The position numbers and the translations under genes are program-made. Under the pieces are notes generated by a model. The model saw only the letters and a list, made by a program, of their open reading frames with translations, did not search any database and was not told the origin of the DNA. 10,853 bases of DNA from JBDREC01 sp043820105 [NCBI: Pseudomonadota bacterium] (GTDB lineage Bacteria; Bdellovibrionota_F; JAHFAK01), in NCBI GenBank assembly GCA_043820105.1, contig JBDREC010000045.1:1-10853 (forward strand), read 5' to 3'. Every line of letters begins with the position of its first letter. Position 1 is the first letter of the stretch. Positions 6,206 to 10,853 of this stretch are shown one piece after another.

Positions 6206-8323
6206 TTAATGCCTATTTGAGAATTCTTCGTCAATTTCTTCAATTGCTTTTTCATAAAACACTATTTCATCCTGAGGCACTCGTGTATGCTGGATGATAG
6301 CCTCCATGACCCTTCTTCCTTTTGCAAGTTCATCTCTTTGTAGCTTTGGAATCAGCTCAGTATAAATCCAACATGCATTAATCTTAAACTCGCTCCTTGA
6401 TTTCATTAGTTTTCTTAGATCTCTTGCTGCCAAAGCTTGTTCTTCGTTTGAAAAGTTATTTAGCCGTAATCTGTAAGATTGAAAAATAAGCTGCATGGTA
6501 TAAAAAGTATATTTTTTACTTCTAAACTTGACCCTCAATTCCTTTGCAATTTTATCGCCTCTTTCAAAGTCAAAATTCTTTGGATGTTTTTGTATTGCCC
6601 ATAATGATAAGATTTGCAGTCTTTCATTATCAGAATTAAGCCAATCAAGCCATCTGTCAATTTCAGTATCAGGCAAAGAGTAGGGAGTGAAAACAAATCC
6701 AAAAAGATTTGAGTAAGTAATTTGTGCAAAATATTTAACATTTTCTGAAACCATATTATCATCAATTAGATTCCCAATTAAAACAACAATTGAATCCTCA
6801 TCATCATTGAAATAAGAAGAAATCCCTGGATAAGAGTAACTATTTGAGTTAATATATTCAAGCAATTTTTCCCAAACACCAACAAACTCAACATGCTCAA
6901 GCATGAAATCATTAATTGTTACTATGGCTAGATCCCAATTATTTAATAATAGCTCATATAAAATTTTTGCAAAGGCCAGGGTTTTTAATAATCTCGCTCC
7001 TTGACTATAAAGCCTTAAATTATCACCTTCATTATAAACATCATCAAACAATGATTTGGCTTCAAAAATCAAAACATCAACAGGCACTTTTTCAATGATC
7101 TGCATATATATATTTATAGAATTATTTTTTTCGCATTCTGTTTCTATTTTAAAAAAGTCCTTAAGCACTTCTAAAAAAGGAATTTGCAATTCAATTGGCA
7201 AGGAATCTAGCATTCCCCTGAACATTTTAAGATTTCTAAAGCGCTGATTCAGATCACCTGTTGATATTCTTTCCTTTATTATTTCAAGACGATCTTCAAT
7301 TGGATATGAAAGCTGCGAAATATCATTCATTACTGCATATCGATTTGTTGTTATAAATGAATTCTTCTGCCAATCAATTATCATTACAGTTGGGAATGCT
7401 GGCGCATTCCAAGCTTGCGCAATTTCTTCATTGTGGGTTCTCAAGAAAAGAAATTGTCCTTTTGAATTTTCAGAAAGATCATCAAAAAAAGGAGCATAAT
7501 CCTTACAAGGGCCACACCAGGTTGCTGAAAAAGTAACAATTGCATATTGCCCAGGTTTTAAGGTATCAAGCTGAGAATTAAAATCAGCTTCACTTTCCAC
7601 TTCAATAACTAAGCGAGAAAAAGCATCTTCACCATTTAATTCATAACCCACATTTGGAACAAAACGAGGAAAAGACTGAACCTGTTCCTTTTCAATAACA
7701 AAGGCAAATCTTTCCTGCCAATTTATAAGCCCATCATTATTTAAATCAGGCACATCCTCTGACCAAAAATAAGGAGTAAAATTATTACAACAAACAGATT
7801 CTATTTCACTTCCTGATGAAATAAACAGAGTTCTTTGCTTATTTAAAAAAAGAGGAGCCCAATTTCCAGAATAACATTGGTCCATGATTATCGTTCTTTG
7901 TTTATAAGAAAATGAATTAAATACTTCTAAAACTTCAAATGAATAAACACCATCTTTTAAAACCAGCAAAGGAATGTTTTCATGCAATCGACCATGGCCT
8001 GTTGTGTATATCAAAAGCTCATCATTCATTGTTAAGTTTTCTAAGATTTCCTTAGCAACAGTCCTTAAGCTTTCCAAAGAGTCAGCAAAAAAAATATTAA
8101 ATCCCAAAGCCCTAAGAACAGATTTTGCCTTATCAATGTTTTCTTGATGCCTCTTTTCCCAATCTCCATTAACAAGCAAGGCGTATTTTTTTGATTCAAT
8201 TAAAGATTCAACTTTTTCTTGCTCATTAACACCAGCAAAAATCGAGTTTTGAAGAAACAATGACATGAAAACTAAGATTATAAAAAAATAATAGCTTAAT
8301 AAATTTGGTTTAATTTTAATCAT
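6206..8323 (-). CDS. Exported caspase-like cysteine peptidase fused to a thioredoxin domain
   Basis: The 705-residue product has a signal peptide (1-30, hydrophobic YYFFIILVFMSLFL, likely cut after FA). Residues 45-160 look like the catalytic core of a clan CD peptidase. The strand YALLVNG comes first, then LLIYTTGHG with the presumed catalytic His110, then IIMDQCYSG with the presumed nucleophile Cys150. DLNNDGLINWQE (193-204) is a complete EF-hand calcium loop. Residues 258-345 form a thioredoxin domain with WCGPC (269-273) and the cis-proline segment FPT (310-312). Residues 350-705 are helical, without a motif I know. Exported clan CD peptidases are known; this domain order is not one I recognise. 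The CGPC site could hold the peptidase Cys reduced or link to substrates (inference). The ATG has only a weak upstream GGA. It is the first of three same-strand exported genes, 235 bp before the lipoprotein start. Confidence 0.8.
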   Translation of the reverse strand: MIKIKPNLLSYYFFIILVFMSLFLQNSIFAGVNEQEKVESLIESKKYALLVNGDWEKRHQENIDKAKSVLRALGFNIFFADSLESLRTVAKEILENLTMNDELLIYTTGHGRLHENIPLLVLKDGVYSFEVLEVFNSFSYKQRTIIMDQCYSGNWAPLFLNKQRTLFISSGSEIESVCCNNFTPYFWSEDVPDLNNDGLINWQERFAFVIEKEQVQSFPRFVPNVGYELNGEDAFSRLVIEVESEADFNSQLDTLKPGQYAIVTFSATWCGPCKDYAPFFDDLSENSKGQFLFLRTHNEEIAQAWNAPAFPTVMIIDWQKNSFITTNRYAVMNDISQLSYPIEDRLEIIKERISTGDLNQRFRNLKMFRGMLDSLPIELQIPFLEVLKDFFKIETECEKNNSINIYMQIIEKVPVDVLIFEAKSLFDDVYNEGDNLRLYSQGARLLKTLAFAKILYELLLNNWDLAIVTINDFMLEHVEFVGVWEKLLEYINSNSYSYPGISSYFNDDEDSIVVLIGNLIDDNMVSENVKYFAQITYSNLFGFVFTPYSLPDTEIDRWLDWLNSDNERLQILSLWAIQKHPKNFDFERGDKIAKELRVKFRSKKYTFYTMQLIFQSYRLRLNNFSNEEQALAARDLRKLMKSRSEFKINACWIYTELIPKLQRDELAKGRRVMEAIIQHTRVPQDEIVFYEKAIEEIDEEFSNRH
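7274..7576 (-). other. Thioredoxin domain inside the caspase-like protein
   Basis: This encodes residues 250-350. AIVTFSATWCGPCKDYAPFF is a textbook thioredoxin active-site strand and helix, followed by FLFLRT and NAPAFPTVMIID carrying the cis-proline. Both active-site cysteines are present, so redox activity is expected. Confidence 0.85.
7634..8191 (-). other. Clan CD (caspase/legumain-like) peptidase domain with EF-hand loop
   Basis: This encodes residues 45-230. The His-Gly motif after a hydrophobic strand and the DxCxSG motif after the next strand, about 40 residues apart, are the hallmark of clan CD. The calcium loop at 193-204 follows the nucleophile. Which family (C13, C14 or another) cannot be told by eye. 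Confidence 0.7.
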
Positions 8324-8703
8324 CTGGTTCCATAACTATCAATTCAATTGCACTAAAAGCATGCATAATTCATGCCATTTAAAAAAAGATCAAAGGCAAT
8401 GTTTTCAATATATTAGAGAAAAGTACATGTTGTGATAATTATTATTTTGGGACAGTTTTGTCTTTTTACTTAGATTTGTTTGATATTGATAGAATTCAAG
8501 TCTTAATTTTTAAGCATCATTTTACTAAATGCAATTCAATAAACTTTATTATTTGTCATTCCTTTGAATTTTGAAATAGAATTCATGGGAGATCCTTTAT
8601 ATTTGACCTGGAGTTCTACAAAAAATGGTGTCTTTATTTAATACGGTACTTTTTCTCTTGTACCAACTAAAAAGTTTTAGAAACTCAAAAAATAAAATCA
8701 ATG

Positions 8704-8733
8704 TTGATATTTCCATTGTTTATATGCTAGTAT
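8704..8733 (+). promoter_or_regulatory. Candidate sigma-70 promoter for the plus-strand genes
   Basis: TTGATA at 8704-8709 and TAGTAT at 8728-8733 are separated by 18 bases and lie 34 bp before the first ORF. Each hexamer differs from consensus at one or two positions. In sequence this AT-rich, chance matches are common. Confidence 0.4.
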
Positions 8734-8747
8734 TCTCCAGTTATTTA

Positions 8748-8767
8748 ATTATTTCCGGGGAAATAAT
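8748..8767 (+). promoter_or_regulatory. Perfect 9-bp palindrome abutting the start codon, containing the ribosome site
   Basis: ATTATTTCC and GGAAATAAT flank a GG centre and end directly at the ATG of the Arg-rich ORF. The four-G run that serves as the Shine-Dalgarno core sits at the tip. It may be an operator just after the promoter, or an mRNA hairpin presenting or hiding the ribosome site. Confidence 0.55.
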
Positions 8768-9070
8768 ATGCCTGACAAAGTGCCTTTAGATGAAAATATA
8801 AATAAAAAGACTTTTAAGCAGACATTTAAAAGAAATGGAATCGATAGAAGAACTCAGCAAAGAAGAGTGAAGGAACGCAGGAAATTAGATGCTGATCAAC
8901 TAAATAAAGAAAGAAGAGATAAAGACAGAAGAGCTCAGGATCGCAGAGCTAATGAAAGGCGAGCTAAAGCCCCTCATTATAATGCAACTGATAAAAATTT
9001 CATAATTAAAACAATAACATCATTTTTTTCAGTTTTAGTTGATAATTTCATTTATTTTGCACCGAAATAA
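8768..9070 (+). CDS. Small Arg-rich charged-repeat protein, in frame with the next gene
   Basis: The 100-residue product has a basic centre (22-67) made of short repeats around RR, such as DRRTQQRRVKERRK, ERRDKDRRAQDRR and ANERR, spaced five to seven residues apart. A hydrophobic or amphipathic tail (76-100) ends FFSVLVDNFIYFAPK. The RR repeats suggest a long charged helix that could bind nucleic acid, anionic lipid or acyl carrier protein; I recognise no family. It starts at ATG 8768 with GGGGA eight bases upstream. Its stop TAA (9068-9070) is immediately followed, in the same frame, by the TTG start of the acyl-ACP reductase-like gene. The two may be one gene split by a nonsense change, or two tightly coupled genes. 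Confidence 0.6.
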   Translation: MPDKVPLDENINKKTFKQTFKRNGIDRRTQQRRVKERRKLDADQLNKERRDKDRRAQDRRANERRAKAPHYNATDKNFIIKTITSFFSVLVDNFIYFAPK

Positions 9071-10168
9071 TTGGTTAGATTGCTTTTTGATAATTATACC
9101 TATGGTTTTGTGGTTCATCCCCGAAGAATCAGAGATCTTAACAAGCACTTTCCATTATTAAAATTCCTTCCAAAATCTCTTTTAGAAAAATGGTATGAAT
9201 TTCAAGTTCCATTTAGATTCAGCAAAATAGACGGACTCCAAAGCAAAGAAGGAGATAAGATCAAAGGAATTAGTATATGTATTCCCCTCATACCAACTAA
9301 AATGAAAAGAAATGAAACCCTTGCTCAAAAGAAAATAGTTGATGCAATTAAAATGATGGATAAATTAGGTGTACAAATAGTGGGCCTTGGAGCTTTTACT
9401 TCAATTGTAACAAATGACGGAAAAACTATTGCTGATAAAGTTAATCCCTTTGTTACAACAGGCAATGCATTCTCAGTTGCTGCTGCTTGCCAAAACATAA
9501 TATCTTTATCAGAAAACACTGGGATTAATTACAAAGAAAAAATAATGTCCATTGTAGGGGCAGCAGGATCAGTTGGATCAGGTTGCGTTTGGTTCTTCTC
9601 AGATAAAGTTAAACAGTTAAGGCTCATTGATATTAATGAAAAAGAACTCAATAATCTTGAAGATAAAATTAAAATTGAAAAACCTGAAAGTAATGTAGCT
9701 AAATGCACAATCAAAGATGTAAAAACTTCTGATTTAGTTATAGTAGCAACAAACGCAGCTGGTACAATATTGGATATTGATAATTTTAAAAAGGGTGCCC
9801 TGGTTGTGGATTGCGCTCAACCCAGAAATGTTTCTTCTTTAATTTCTAATGACAGACCTGATGTTATTGTCGTAGATTCTGCTTATATCCAAATCCCTGA
9901 CTTGAATTTTGGATATGACATTGGAAATATAAATCCAAATGAAGTCCCGGGCTGTTTGGGTGAAGTTATGCTTTTATCAAAATATAATTATAAAAATATT
10001 AATGATATAACTATGAAGTGTATAGGAAAACCAGAGTTAAAACAATTTTTAGAAACAATTGATATGGCAGAAGAATCTGGATTTAAATTAGCTTATTACA
10101 GAAATGCATCAGGCTATGTTGATGAAAAGCAGTTAAATAATATTAAAGATTTAAATAAAGCTAAATAG
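9071..10168 (+). CDS. Long-chain acyl-ACP reductase-like protein
   Basis: The 365-residue product resembles cyanobacterial acyl-ACP reductase (about 340 residues), which reduces fatty acyl-ACP to the aldehyde with NADPH. Matching landmarks in order are VQIVGLGAFTSIV (101-113), the TTGN segment (129-132), the dinucleotide-binding loop IVGAAGSVGSG (161-171), DLVIVATNAAG (221-231), a GALVVDCAQPRN strand (242-253) and GCLGEVMLL. The last contains Cys295, in the place of the catalytic Cys of the cyanobacterial enzyme. The N-terminus (FVVHPRRIRDL, FLPKSLLEKW) is longer than in cyanobacteria. No ATG precedes residue 78, which is too late, so TTG at 9071 is taken as start. It abuts the TAA of the preceding ORF and has no clear ribosome site, so coupling is needed. 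No aldehyde-deformylating oxygenase is in the window. The exact substrate is unknown; other acyl thioesters are possible. Confidence 0.7.
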   Translation: MVRLLFDNYTYGFVVHPRRIRDLNKHFPLLKFLPKSLLEKWYEFQVPFRFSKIDGLQSKEGDKIKGISICIPLIPTKMKRNETLAQKKIVDAIKMMDKLGVQIVGLGAFTSIVTNDGKTIADKVNPFVTTGNAFSVAAACQNIISLSENTGINYKEKIMSIVGAAGSVGSGCVWFFSDKVKQLRLIDINEKELNNLEDKIKIEKPESNVAKCTIKDVKTSDLVIVATNAAGTILDIDNFKKGALVVDCAQPRNVSSLISNDRPDVIVVDSAYIQIPDLNFGYDIGNINPNEVPGCLGEVMLLSKYNYKNINDITMKCIGKPELKQFLETIDMAEESGFKLAYYRNASGYVDEKQLNNIKDLNKAK

Positions 10169-10228
10169 ATTCAAATTATAATAATTACTTTTAAATGAAC
10201 TAAAAAGACTGTAATAGTTGAGCAATAT

Positions 10229-10708
10229 ATGATAGAAAAAAAAGACCTCACTAAAATGGAATTAAGCACACGGGTTTTAAAATCCGTTTTTGTTTATATA
10301 AGAAGAGAATATGGTGTTGATGAGCTCAGCTCGTTTACCCAAAAACTTTCATTACCCTTTGATTATTTAAGAGATGAAAACAATTGGGTTTCCTGGAAGT
10401 TTTATAAAGAATTTTTAAATGAACTGGTTTCTTTTACTTCCGATCCTGAAAGCCCTTATAAAGCTGGACTATATGCTGCTTCCAAGGATGTATGGGGTAG
10501 CTTTTTCTTTATTTTTAAGCTTTTAAAATCAACCAGAATTATAGCTTCCCCGAAAAGTGTCTTTAAAAAGGTAGTTGAAACTAACTCTAAATTTAATAAA
10601 TCAGCAAGCTGGGATATAATAAATTCAACAGACAAATCGATAAAATTAAAGATATTATGGAATAATGATTTCAAAGCTGACAAAAATTGCTGCATAAACA
10701 GACAATAG
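10229..10708 (+). pseudogene. N-terminal part of a probable sensory protein, truncated at an IS110-family insertion
   Basis: The 159-residue reading frame has a conserved-looking core: LPFDYLRDENNWVSWKFYKEFL (36-57), YKAGLYAA, SPKSVFKKV and, at the end, NCCINRQ. From memory this order matches N-terminal sensory modules, related to V4R or heme-NO-binding-like domains, that precede kinase, cyclase or GGDEF outputs. There the motif N-C-x-N-R is followed by a Gly and a further Cys-rich part. Here the frame stops right after that motif, about 95 bp before an IS110 transposase start, so the rest of the gene was probably displaced by the insertion. It starts at ATG 10229 with a weak upstream GAG; ATG at 10256 is an alternative. 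It lies 60 bp after the reductase-like gene on the same strand. The family assignment is tentative. Confidence 0.45.
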
Positions 10709-10733
10709 TTTCATAGTGCCATTATAATGAAAA

Positions 10734-10801
10734 GCATCTCTCGCTTCTGTATAAATTGTTGTATAACAATATTATTATTAAGATACAAGAAGGAGAGACG
10801 C
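10734..10801 (+). ncRNA. Structured IS110 leader: long stem over the transposase ribosome site, bridge-RNA candidate
   Basis: Positions 10734-10752 pair with 10783-10801 through 17 base pairs, with one mismatch and two single-base bulges. Inside it is a perfect 6-bp hairpin (ATTGTT/AACAAT, 10755-10770) and an asymmetric internal loop (10771-10782). IS110-group elements encode a bridge RNA in the noncoding left end, and internal loops are its binding loops. The 3' arm contains AAGGAG, the transposase ribosome site, so the fold could also repress transposase translation. The space here is short for a full bridge RNA. Confidence 0.45.
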
Positions 10802-10802
10802 A

Positions 10803-10853
10803 ATGAATAGTTATATTGGAGCAGATTTGCATTCAAAGTCAATAACTTTTTCA
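10803..10853 (+). CDS. IS110-family transposase, first 17 residues
   Basis: ATG at 10803 follows AAGGAG with seven bases between. The readable part, MNSYIGADLHSKSITFS, has the start typical of IS110 DEDD recombinases (YIGxDxHxxS), in which the first Asp is a catalytic acidic residue. The rest is beyond the window. Translation may be limited by the stem that contains its ribosome site. Confidence 0.8.
   Translation, partial: MNSYIGADLHSKSITFS

Larger units (their letters stand above)
8324..8767. other. 444-bp divergent intergenic region
   Basis: No open frame of note and no RNA gene is seen on either strand. It holds a candidate promoter for the plus-strand operon (8704-8733) and a palindrome at the start of the first plus-strand ORF (8748-8767). 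It also has small imperfect hairpins: GGTAC/GTACC at 8645-8663 and GCATG/CATGC near 8360-8376. No convincing promoter could be placed for the minus-strand caspase-like gene, though it must start transcription here or nearby. Confidence 0.6.
10706..10853 (+). mobile_element. IS110-family insertion sequence, left end (partial)
   Basis: The element starts somewhere near 10706, where the preceding reading frame loses its protein-like character, and continues past the window edge. IS110 elements usually lack terminal inverted repeats and make little or no target duplication, so the exact boundary cannot be read here. The noncoding leader before the transposase is about 95 bp. Confidence 0.6.

Noticed and set aside
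8444-8469. GACA/TGTC stem followed by five T as a terminator
   Set aside because: The stem is only four base pairs and no plus-strand gene lies upstream to be terminated.
10169-10228. AT-only inverted repeat after the reductase-like gene as a terminator
   Set aside because: The stem is six A-T pairs with a one-base centre, too weak, and the next gene follows on the same strand within 60 bp.
1-10853. Composite transposon bounded by the two insertion sequences
   Set aside because: The two ends belong to different IS families (DUF6431-associated and IS110), so they cannot act as a matched pair.

Overview
This is an AT-rich bacterial window (about one third G+C by eye) from what looks like a diderm. 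It has one lipoprotein and two other proteins with N-terminal export signals. The lipobox ends F-L-S-C, a relaxed form, but I cannot assign a phylum. No rRNA, tRNA or CRISPR array is visible. The two ends are parts of unrelated insertion sequences, which suggests an accessory or rearranged region.

Layout: 1-470 is the 5' end of an insertion sequence reading leftward out of the window. It has a terminal repeat at 447-470 and a zinc-ribbon (DUF6431-like) reading frame that needs a shift at an A9 run. Positions 471-556 hold what may be the 3' remnant of a gene cut by this element, followed by a hairpin (575-605) shared with the convergent gene. From 8323 down to 609, three large genes run in tandem on the minus strand, all with export signals: (a) a caspase-like (clan CD) cysteine peptidase fused to an EF-hand loop, a thioredoxin domain and a long helical tail; (b) a lipoprotein with an acidic linker and 16 exact-length 27-residue repeats, each joining a YDxxGN motif to a DxDxDG calcium-type loop; (c) a 1144-residue exported protein ending in two tandem degenerate GGDEF-like domains. 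A 444-bp divergent intergenic region (8324-8767) follows.

On the plus strand lies an Arg-rich 100-residue ORF. It is separated by a single in-frame TAA, with zero spacing, from a gene resembling cyanobacterial long-chain acyl-ACP reductase. Next is the N-terminal part of a probable sensory protein that stops abruptly where an IS110-family element starts. The IS110 transposase begins at 10803 and runs off the window. Its leader folds into a long imperfect stem that covers its ribosome-binding site.

How the genes may work together: the three minus-strand genes could form a cell-envelope set, with a redox-coupled protease, a calcium-binding surface repeat lipoprotein and a catalytically dead cyclase-like scaffold. 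That is inference from shared orientation and shared export signals. Gaps of 235 and 157 bp mean they need not be one transcript. Perfect inverted repeats sit directly next to the ribosome-binding sites of the lipoprotein gene and of the Arg-rich ORF, so regulation at the RNA or operator level is plausible.
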